Origin: Myxococcota bacterium
GTDB taxonomy: Bacteria > Myxococcota > Polyangia > GCA-2747355 > JAKLHH01
NCBI GenBank assembly: GCA_022710245.1
Contig: JAKLHH010000658.1
Location: 1-5,184 of the forward strand
DNA length: 5,184 nt
Direction of reading: 5' to 3'
Under the pieces are notes generated by a model, which had not been told where the DNA came from, did no database searches, and was given only the letters and a program-made list of their open reading frames with translations. Made by a program: the position numbers and the translations under genes. Position 1 is the stretch's first letter; the number at the start of each line of letters is the position of its first letter. This document shows, piece by piece, positions 1-4,941 of this stretch.

Positions 1-678
1 CGCGACGCGGAAGAGGCCGATCTCGGTGCCGCCGACGCGGTAGCTGAAGCCGATGACGACGATGCGATCGCCGTGAGCGAGCATCTCGTCGTACCAGGTG
101 CCCTGCGAGCCGCCCTGGGGGAAGGCGTTGACGCGGCTGACGGGGGTGAGGTGCGGGGCGCCCGCCTGGCCGATGCGCACGGTGAAGAGGCGCCCGCGGC
201 GCAGCACGACGAGGAAGTCGCCCGAGACCTTGACGATGTCGCCCTCGTCGACGCCCTCCTCCTGGTTGTTGGTGATCTTGTCGTTGGCGGCGGCGCCTCC
301 GCGTCCCGCGGCTGACGGCTTGGCCGGCGCGGGGGAGGCGGGGGCGGCGGCCTGCACCGCGCCGGTCGGTGCGGCGCCGCCGGCCTTGGCCGCCACGCCT
401 CGCGATCGGCGCTGGCTCAGCTGCCGCTGCCAGGCCTCGCGCAGCTCCTTCAGGTAGGTGTCGAACTCCGCCGCCGAGGCGAAGCGCGCCAGCATGCGCG
501 AGCGCGGCAGGCTGGCGGGCCGGGTGGCGGGCGCCTTGCTGAGCGCCGCGTCAGGGGCGCGCACGGCGGGCGAGGCGTCCAGCCCGGGCGGGGTCTTCGG
601 TTGTGTCGGGCAGCCCGCCAGCATCACGCACACCAGCATCACGCACGGCGTCAGTCCTGCGAGGGGCTTGCGGTTCAT
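1..678 (-). CDS. Lipoprotein with secreted beta-propeller domain (PF09826-like), C-terminus outside window
   Basis: Reads without interruption for 226 codons from ATG at 678 to the window edge, so the C-terminus is missing. Residues 1-23 form a lipoprotein signal peptide: MNRKP, a hydrophobic core, and lipobox L20-A21-G22-C23. Pro follows the Cys, which does not suggest inner-membrane retention, so outer-membrane anchoring is inferred. A Pro/Ala-rich linker (24-60) leads to a short helical stretch (about 61-95), then an Ala/Gly/Pro-rich spacer (95-132). From residue 135 the protein carries ITNNQEEGVDEGDIVK, followed by SGDFLVVLRRGRLFTVRI. This is the hallmark opening of the secreted beta-propeller family PF09826. 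The next segment, GTWYDEMLAHGDRIVVIGFSY (193-213 region), fits the following propeller strand. Molecular function is unknown for the family. An AGGTGA ribosome-binding site precedes the start. The gene lies 112 bp downstream of the NHL propeller gene on the same strand. Family assignment is from memory of the motif, not a search. Confidence 0.85.
   Translation of the reverse strand, partial: MNRKPLAGLTPCVMLVCVMLAGCPTQPKTPPGLDASPAVRAPDAALSKAPATRPASLPRSRMLARFASAAEFDTYLKELREAWQRQLSQRRSRGVAAKAGGAAPTGAVQAAAPASPAPAKPSAAGRGGAAANDKITNNQEEGVDEGDIVKVSGDFLVVLRRGRLFTVRIGQAGAPHLTPVSRVNAFPQGGSQGTWYDEMLAHGDRIVVIGFSYRVGGTEIGLFRVA
618..647. repeat. 15-bp tandem duplication inside a signal peptide
   Basis: Two adjacent 15-bp copies (618-632 and 633-647) begin CCAGCATCACGCAC and match at 14 of 15 positions. 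The repeat is in frame in the minus-strand lipoprotein gene and encodes the doubled CVMLV-CVMLA just before G22-C23, adding five residues to the hydrophobic core. Only the second copy is followed by a valid lipobox. Confidence 0.8.
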
Positions 679-682
679 GTCG

Positions 683-688
683 TCACCT
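683..688 (-). promoter_or_regulatory. Ribosome-binding site of the PF09826-like lipoprotein gene
   Basis: AGGTGA on the minus strand, four bases before the ATG at 678. It supports this start, together with the signal peptide that begins there. Confidence 0.5.
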
Positions 689-704
689 GAGTGGATGCCA
701 ATAG

Positions 705-710
705 ACCATA
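705..710 (-). promoter_or_regulatory. Possible -10 element (TATGGT)
   Basis: The stretch at about 697-730 is clearly less GC-rich than its surroundings. On the minus strand it holds TATGGT, 26 bases before the start at 678, with no good -35 at the right distance. It is a weak candidate for a separate promoter of the PF09826-like gene. Confidence 0.22.
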
Positions 711-736
711 CAACGGATCAGCTCGCCAAAGGGTCT

Positions 737-756
737 GGCCCGGCGGGGCCCGGCGG
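737..756. repeat. Two tandem copies of GGCCCGGCGG, able to form a small hairpin
   Basis: Two perfect adjacent 10-bp copies lie 35 bp downstream of the NHL gene's stop codon. Within them GGCCC (737-741) pairs with GGGCC (746-750) around a 4-base loop. On the minus strand, AGACCCTTTGG follows, which is not a proper U-tract. It could slow or end transcription between the NHL gene and the next gene, but the evidence for a terminator is weak. The rest of the gap (679-790) shows nothing else. Confidence 0.4.
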
Positions 757-790
757 GTGGCGGCGTGGACGTACGGAGCTGGTGGCGGTG

Positions 791-2049
791 TCAGTAGATG
801 AGCACCCGGTGGTTCTCGGCGTCGGCCACGTAGAGCCGGCAGCCGTCCCAGTGCATGAAGTGCGGCTGGTTGAGGGTGCTCGCCGACGGAATCCCGCCCT
901 GGTTGCTCGAGCCCGCGGTCATCGAGCTCTGGCCGAGGACGAGGTCGGCCGGCTGCGAGGGGCTGGTGGGCAAGCTCTTGAAGACCAGGATCCGGTGGTT
1001 GCCGCGGTCCGAGACGAAGAGCCGGTTGCCGTCGAGCGTGGCGCCCACCGGGTTCACGAGCTGGGTCGCGGAGGTGCCGTAGCTGCCCCAGGCGAGGTCG
1101 GCCTTGGCCCCGTCGGCCGTGGGGATCGAGTTGTAGATGAGCAGCCGGTTGTTGTACGCGTCGACGATGACGAGGCGCGTCCCGTCAGAGGCGATGCCGA
1201 GCGGGAAGTAGAGCTGGCTGTCCGAGCTCCCCGACGCGTTCGTGGTCCCGTCTGGCTGGCCGACCACCCGGCTCGCGGGGAGGTGATCGCCGAGCTGCAG
1301 CGCGTCGTGGAGGAGCACCCGGTTGTTGTGGGAGTCCGCGGTGAGGTAGGTGCTGCCAGCGCGCATGACGAAGGCCGGGTTGTTGAGCGAGCGCAGGCTG
1401 AGGCCGCCCTGGTTCACCTCGCCGGTGGTGCAGCTTGCCTGGCCCCAGCAGAAGGCGGCCTGGGTCGCGGTGTGCGGCCAGAAGGAGATCCGGCTGCTGG
1501 AGAACTCGGCGACGACGAGGTAGGCGCTGTCGACCCAGAGGCCCTGGGGGGTGGTGAATCCAGTGGCGGCGGCCGTGGCCGTGGTGGTGGCGAAGTCCGG
1601 CTGGCCGATCAGGGAGAGCGCCGCCTCGCCATCGGAGCCGGGCAGGCGAGGGTAGGCGAGGACGCGGTTGTTGTGGTCGTCGCTGACCCAGAGCTGGTTC
1701 TGGAACACGCTGAGCCCGACGGGGCGGCTCAAGGTCGCGGCGCTCGCGGCGCCGCCGCGGTTCGCCTGGACGCTCGTGAAGTCCGCCTGGCCGAGGACGC
1801 GACGCGCGGCCACCCCGATCGTCAGCGTGGTCGGACCGCCCGGGCAGTCGCCGGCGAGCTGGTCGGACGTGGCCGCGTTGGGGATCAGGTCGGGGAGCCG
1901 AGGACCATCGCTTCGGTCCACGGCAGCGAGATCGCCGGCGCCCCCTCCGGCGGTGTCGCGCCCGGAGCCGGACGGGGGGGGGAGAAGCCAAGCAGCGAGT
2001 GACAGCCCGCGAGGAGCAGCACCAGGGAGAGCCACCATCGCCTGGGCAT
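791..2049 (-). CDS. NHL-repeat beta-propeller lipoprotein, apparent -1 frameshift at a G9 tract
   Basis: The C-terminal part is a six-bladed NHL propeller. The blades open with LSRPVGL, FTTPQGL, LNNPAFV, LYFPLGI, LVNPVGA and LNQPHFM and continue with the (L/V)xVxDxxNNRVLxY pattern; VLGQ-type strands link them. The reading frame of the blades also opens with an ATG at 2038, but that N-terminus (MVALPGAAPRG) is no signal peptide. In another frame, ATG at 2049 starts MPRRWWLSLVLLLAGC, a textbook lipoprotein signal with Cys at residue 16. That frame stops at 1885-1887 after 54 aa. Adding one base in the nine-G run (1974-1982) joins both into a 419-aa lipoprotein, with blades at about 107-136, 165-192, 222-251, 280-310, 331-361 and 393-419. 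NHL propellers usually bind proteins, glycans or small ligands; the ligand here is unknown. No Shine-Dalgarno is seen, but a -10-like TATGAT lies six bases before the ATG. The stop is TGA at 791-793. Confidence 0.85.
1974..1982. repeat. G9 homopolymer (C9 in the coding strand) at the frameshift point
   Basis: Nine consecutive G on the plus strand fall between the lipoprotein signal and the propeller of the NHL gene. Ten would put both parts in one frame. The tract is either a sequencing or assembly error or a true slippage site. Confidence 0.9.
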
Positions 2050-2055
2050 CGCCCC

Positions 2056-2061
2056 ATCATA
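2056..2061 (-). promoter_or_regulatory. -10-like hexamer TATGAT of the NHL gene (leaderless layout)
   Basis: TATGAT matches the TATAAT consensus at five of six positions. Six bases (GGGGCG) separate it from the ATG at 2049, so transcription would start at the A of the ATG. No clear -35 is visible at 16-18 bp. The same layout occurs before the 497-aa gene. Confidence 0.4.
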
Positions 2062-2073
2062 CTACGGCCCGGG

Positions 2074-2089
2074 CGCTGCGAGAGCAGCG
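2074..2089. other. Hairpin-forming inverted repeat between two minus-strand genes
   Basis: CGCTGC (2074-2079) and GCAGCG (2084-2089) form a perfect 6-bp stem with a 4-base loop, 11 bp after the stop of the 194-aa gene and before the NHL gene. No T-tract follows on the minus strand, so a classical intrinsic terminator is not supported. It might stabilise the 3' end of the upstream mRNA. Confidence 0.35.
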
Positions 2090-2100
2090 TCGCGACTCGG

Positions 2101-2685
2101 TCAGGGCCGCGGCGGCGATGCTCCGGGATGAGGCAGGGGGCGCCCGCTGCGCGGGGTGAGCTTGATCTCCGAAAGGAGCGCGCGAAGCACAGGCCGCAGC
2201 CGCTGGGAGCCGTCCGCGCCGCCGACCCGCAGCTGCCAGTCGGCGTGGAGCTCGTAGCCCGTGTCGCCGAGGTGGACGACGCGGATGACGAAGAAGTCGC
2301 CGCCCTCGCAGCTGCCGGCGAAGGTGAGCTGCGGCGGGACCCAGACGCCGAGGCGCAGCGGCGGCAGGTCCCGCACCAGCTTCACCGCGCAGTGGTGGTG
2401 CGCCCGCCAGCGCGCGAGGTAGCGGGAGAGATCGCGCGGGCCGCGAGCGCCGAGCTCGTGCTCGACCACGCGCCGGCAGACGTGGTCGCGATCGCAGGCC
2501 GAGAAGGAGCGCGTCACCACGGTCCCACCCCACTCGGGCACGGCCGCGCGCTCCTGCTGCTTGCCGGCTCCCTCGAGGCCGGCGGTGAGGGTGAGCCGGC
2601 GCAGCACGAGCGGCTCACCCGCGCGTGCGCTGCCGGCCAGCAGCAGGACCGATAGCGCCAGGGCTCGGCTCAGGCGTTCGCGCAC
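2101..2685 (-). CDS. Exported protein of unknown function, four cysteines
   Basis: A 194-aa protein that I do not recognise. Residues 1-22 are a Sec signal peptide: MRERLSR, then the hydrophobic LALSVLLLAGSA, with likely cleavage after ARA22 before GEP. There is no lipobox, so a periplasmic or secreted soluble protein is inferred. The mature part has four cysteines, C64 and C70 in a CDRDHVC motif, C99 after three histidines, and C126 in GSCEGG, enough for two disulfides. The HHHC cluster could alternatively bind a metal; nothing else supports that. Beta-rich segments (FFVIRVVHLG, YELHADWQLRV) dominate the C-terminal half, and the last 15 residues are Pro/Arg-rich. The start codon is GTG at 2685, fixed by a strong GGGAGG five bases upstream. 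The gene follows the 497-aa gene after 23 bp, so the two are probably co-transcribed. Confidence 0.75.
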   Translation of the reverse strand: MRERLSRALALSVLLLAGSARAGEPLVLRRLTLTAGLEGAGKQQERAAVPEWGGTVVTRSFSACDRDHVCRRVVEHELGARGPRDLSRYLARWRAHHHCAVKLVRDLPPLRLGVWVPPQLTFAGSCEGGDFFVIRVVHLGDTGYELHADWQLRVGGADGSQRLRPVLRALLSEIKLTPRSGRPLPHPGASPPRP

Positions 2686-2690
2686 GAGGA

Positions 2691-2696
2691 CCTCCC
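2691..2696 (-). promoter_or_regulatory. Strong ribosome-binding site, decides a GTG start
   Basis: GGGAGG sits five bases before the GTG at 2685. A nearby ATG (2696-2698) is out of frame and overlaps this site, so the GTG is preferred. Confidence 0.75.
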
Positions 2697-2708
2697 ATCA
2701 TCCGCGCG

Positions 2709-4202
2709 TCAGCGACAGAGCTGCCGCACCTGCTTGCCCTTGCTGGCGGCGAGATCGAGCCGGGGCCCGCTGCGCGTCGCGCCGGAGACGGTGAGCTCCG
2801 GCTGCACCCAGCGATCGGCGAGCTCGACCAGCCGCGACTGCACCACGGTTCGCTCGGCGCCGGCGCTGGCCGAGCCGTGGGTCTCGCCTGGCCGCACGGG
2901 GCCCGGCGCGGCGCCGAGGACGAAGCGCGCCACCTGACGGCGCGGCTGCGGGACGAGGAGCACGGCGGTGGCGTGCGGCACGGCCGCCCCGCTCCGCGTC
3001 GACCAGCGCAGCTCGAGCTGCACGCGGCGCGGGTCCTGGCGCTGCACGGTGAGCTCGAGCTCGCCGCCGCCGAGGGGCTGGCGCCAGACCTGGCGCTGGT
3101 AGAGCAGGGCGGTCGCCGGCGGCACGTGCGAGCCGTCCGCGCGGAGGTAGCAGGCGCGCCCCGCGCTCCAGCGCGCGCCGAGCTTGCGCGCCTCGGTGAC
3201 CGCGCTCTTCCACTCGCGCTCGAAGCTCGGCCCGCCGGTGATGAGGAGCCCGTAGGCGTCCGCGGGTCGGGTCTGGGTCGAGGCGGTCACGCGCAGGAGC
3301 TGGTTGGCGAGGAGCGCGCTCACCTGCTCGCACGCGGCGCCGCTGTAGGGCCAGGCGGGGGCGCGACGGATCCGGTCGAGGAGCGAGAGCGGATCATCGA
3401 CGGGGCGGAGCGGGCGCGCGCGGAGCTGCCCGACCCTGGCGAAGTGATCCAGGTGCTGCGAGACCGGCTGCGGCATCCCGCCGAGCATGTAGCCGGAGAC
3501 GACGAGGAGCGGCACGTCGCCCTCGAGGATCACGGGGAAGCGCGGCAGCCTGCGCGGGTCGGAGGGCGCCGGCGGGGCAGGGGCGCCGACGAACATGGGA
3601 GGGTGGTGTCCTGGATCGCCCGGGACCTCGAAGAGCACGCGCAGGATCACGAAGAGGCCCTCGCGCGCTCGATCCGCGTGCGCCGAGGAGACGCGGACGT
3701 ACTCGCGCATGGCCGCGAGGGCGCGCTCCTTGCCGAGCGGCTGGAGGGTGTTGACGATCTGGATCACGGCCAGCGGATCGAAGCGGTAGCCGTCGAGGGC
3801 CGGGGCGCCGTCGAGGAGGCGGAGGAGCCGTCGCAGCTCGGGCTCGGGGAGCAGGCGCGCGGGCGGCGGGCTCCCCTGGCCGCCGAAGAGGTACTGCGCC
3901 CGGCCGTGCGCGTCGAGGTAGACCTGGCCGAGCGTGGGGAAGCCGAGGTGCCCGTCGCAGCCCCAGCCGAGGATGCGCGAGGTGCCGACGGTGGGGATGC
4001 CGTCCGGATCGGTGCGGTCGCGGACATCGTCGGGCTTGCCGAGCACCTCGAGGATCCGCTTCTCGGGGGTGCCTGGACGCAGGCCGCGCATGGCCGCGGC
4101 GAAGCGCGCGCGATCCTGCGGCTGGGCGGGGGCGGGCAGGGCGACGAGCGGCGCGGCGAGGAGGAGCGCGGCGGAGAGGAGCGTGGCTCGAGGAGAGATC
4201 AT
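2709..4202 (-). CDS. Exported protein with BamE/SmpA-like N-terminal segment, remainder unrecognised
   Basis: A 497-aa protein. The frame is open further upstream to 4382, but ATG at 4202 is chosen because it begins a clear Sec signal peptide: MISPR, then a hydrophobic core (8-23), with cleavage likely after APA26. Residues about 33-108 resemble the small SmpA/OmlA/BamE fold: LRPGTPEKRILEVLGKPDDV, a Trp-Gly-Cys turn near 80-82, then GQVYLDAHGRAQYLFGG. The typical pattern there is G-x-V-xx-hh-G-x-P followed by a final strand reading 'F'. The middle (120-285) is helical then beta-rich, with FPVILEGDVPLLVVSGYMLGG at 222-242. Residues 285-355 contain cysteines C291 and C351, and the C-terminal 120 residues look like two beta sandwiches, ending in C496. 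I do not recognise these parts. It is probably periplasmic and leads a two-gene unit with the 194-aa gene. There is no Shine-Dalgarno, and a palindrome covers the start codon. Confidence 0.75.
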   Translation of the reverse strand: MISPRATLLSAALLLAAPLVALPAPAQPQDRARFAAAMRGLRPGTPEKRILEVLGKPDDVRDRTDPDGIPTVGTSRILGWGCDGHLGFPTLGQVYLDAHGRAQYLFGGQGSPPPARLLPEPELRRLLRLLDGAPALDGYRFDPLAVIQIVNTLQPLGKERALAAMREYVRVSSAHADRAREGLFVILRVLFEVPGDPGHHPPMFVGAPAPPAPSDPRRLPRFPVILEGDVPLLVVSGYMLGGMPQPVSQHLDHFARVGQLRARPLRPVDDPLSLLDRIRRAPAWPYSGAACEQVSALLANQLLRVTASTQTRPADAYGLLITGGPSFEREWKSAVTEARKLGARWSAGRACYLRADGSHVPPATALLYQRQVWRQPLGGGELELTVQRQDPRRVQLELRWSTRSGAAVPHATAVLLVPQPRRQVARFVLGAAPGPVRPGETHGSASAGAERTVVQSRLVELADRWVQPELTVSGATRSGPRLDLAASKGKQVRQLCR

Positions 4203-4213
4203 GTCGACATGAT
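4198..4213. promoter_or_regulatory. Perfect 16-bp palindrome over a start codon (candidate operator)
   Basis: ATCATGTCGACATGAT is its own reverse complement over all 16 bases. On the minus strand it includes the ATG at 4202 of the 497-aa gene and five of six bases of the TATCAT -10-like hexamer. A dimeric repressor bound here would block the predicted transcription start. No transcription-factor gene is in the window, so the regulator is unknown. Confidence 0.5.
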
Positions 4214-4214
4214 A
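4209..4214 (-). promoter_or_regulatory. -10-like hexamer TATCAT of the 497-aa gene (leaderless layout)
   Basis: TATCAT is followed by six bases (GTCGAC) and the ATG at 4202, predicting a transcript that starts at the ATG. No clear -35 is seen. The remaining divergent gap up to 4302 is GC-rich and shows no convincing plus-strand promoter. Confidence 0.4.
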
Positions 4215-4305
4215 CGCCTTCGCGAGGGGCGATGATCCTGCGAGGGCGCGCCTCACCTCGGAGGAGGGCGCGGAACCTCCCAGCGGCCGGCTTGTCTCAC
4301 CCGTG

Positions 4306-4812
4306 ATGCTCGTCCTCGTCGCCAGGCGCAGGCAGCGCCGCCGCAGGCCAGTCGCGGCGACCCTGCAGCTCACCCCATTCATCGACCTCCTGCTGGTGGT
4401 GGCCTTCTACCTGCTCCACACGTCCAACGCCACGAGCGCGTCGTGCCCGGGTTATCCCTTCACGCTGCCCTTCGCTGAACGGGTCGAACAGGTGGTGCGG
4501 GCGCCCGTCGTGGAGATCGGCCGGGGGCGCGACGGGTTGGTCACTCTCGACGGCTTCGAGGTCGCCACGGTCAGTGAGATCGTCGGCGAGGAGAACGGCG
4601 TGGACTGGAAGATCAACAAGATGGTCGAGGCGCTCGAGGTGAAGAAGCACAACTGGCTGCTCGGCTCTCCCGGTCAGCCCTTCCCCGGCCAGCTGATCAT
4701 CGCCGCGGACCAGGAGGCGAGCTTCGCGGTGATCAAGAAGGTGATCTACTCGGGCAGCCAGGTTGGCTACCACGAGGTGCAGCTCCTCGTGCAGCGTACG
4801 GGGTGGCGCTGA
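4306..4812 (+). CDS. ExbD/TolR-family membrane protein
   Basis: A 168-aa protein from ATG 4306 (GTG 4303 immediately before it is an equal alternative). ExbD/TolR proteins pair with an ExbB/TolQ/MotA-type channel in the inner membrane and use the proton gradient to drive outer-membrane transport, envelope maintenance or motility. A basic cytoplasmic N-terminus (RRRQRRRR, about 7-14) precedes the family signature LQLTPFIDLLLVVAFYLL (20-37), a single membrane helix with the conserved Asp at D27. A periplasmic domain follows: YPFTLPFAE, then a GLVTLDGFEV strand pair, an inserted region (about 93-128), and the typical ending LIIAADQEASFAVIKKVI, then GYHEVQLLVQR. Length is near the family norm of about 140-170. 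There is no visible Shine-Dalgarno and no ExbB/TolQ gene nearby, although one could lie outside the window. The gene diverges from the 497-aa gene. Substrate cannot be told. Confidence 0.85.
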   Translation: MLVLVARRRQRRRRPVAATLQLTPFIDLLLVVAFYLLHTSNATSASCPGYPFTLPFAERVEQVVRAPVVEIGRGRDGLVTLDGFEVATVSEIVGEENGVDWKINKMVEALEVKKHNWLLGSPGQPFPGQLIIAADQEASFAVIKKVIYSGSQVGYHEVQLLVQRTGWR

Positions 4813-4864
4813 CCTGCGGCCCTCGCTGACCCGGGACTACTTCGCCGGCTTCTCGGCCTTCCCG

Positions 4865-4888
4865 AGCCGCGTGCGCGAGGGCGCGGCT
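4865..4888. other. Hairpin after the ExbD-type gene
   Basis: AGCCGCG (4865-4871) pairs with CGCGGCT (4882-4888), a 7-bp stem with a 10-base loop, 53 bp past the ExbD-type stop. No T-run follows, so it is at best a weak termination signal. Confidence 0.3.
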
Positions 4889-4909
4889 GCGCCCACCGCC
4901 CCCGACCTG

Positions 4910-4918
4910 TGCTACGAT
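4910..4918 (+). promoter_or_regulatory. Extended -10 promoter of the Cys-rich lipoprotein gene
   Basis: TGCTACGAT contains the TGn motif directly before TACGAT (4913-4918), an extended -10 that can compensate for a poor -35. None better than weak is visible upstream. Transcription would start near 4925, leaving about 17 bases of leader with the ribosome-binding site inside. Confidence 0.45.
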
Positions 4919-4930
4919 CGGGCCACTCGC

Positions 4931-4935
4931 GGGAG
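4931..4935 (+). promoter_or_regulatory. Ribosome-binding site of the Cys-rich lipoprotein gene
   Basis: GGGAG sits six bases before the ATG at 4942, the only start that gives a signal peptide. Confidence 0.6.
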
Positions 4936-4941
4936 TCACTC

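Noticed and set aside
791..1700. Repeating DNA motif that might be a CRISPR or mobile repeat array
   Set aside because: The repeats are diverged, 152-186 bp apart, and correspond codon for codon to NHL blades.
458..2002. A 514-codon plus-strand open frame opposite the NHL and PF09826-like genes
   Set aside because: It is antisense to two genes with clear signal peptides and family motifs. Its translation is Arg/Ala/Gly/Glu-rich without domain character, and long antisense frames are expected at this GC content.
1185..2060. A 291-codon minus-strand frame starting ATG at 2060
   Set aside because: It overlaps the NHL gene in another frame and is Arg/Pro-rich. Only the propeller frame shows family repeats.
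2625..4235. A 536-codon plus-strand open frame opposite the 497-aa and 194-aa genes
   Set aside because: Low-complexity Arg/Ala/Glu composition, no signal peptide or motif, and no ribosome-binding site. The opposite strand has coherent exported proteins.
4203..4382. A 60-residue N-terminal extension of the 497-aa protein
   Set aside because: It would overlap the ExbD-type gene and bury the signal peptide that begins at 4202.
4813..4941. Possible small gene between the ExbD-type gene and the Cys-rich lipoprotein
   Set aside because: The only frame is a continuation in a shadow frame across the ExbD gene, without its own start or ribosome-binding site.
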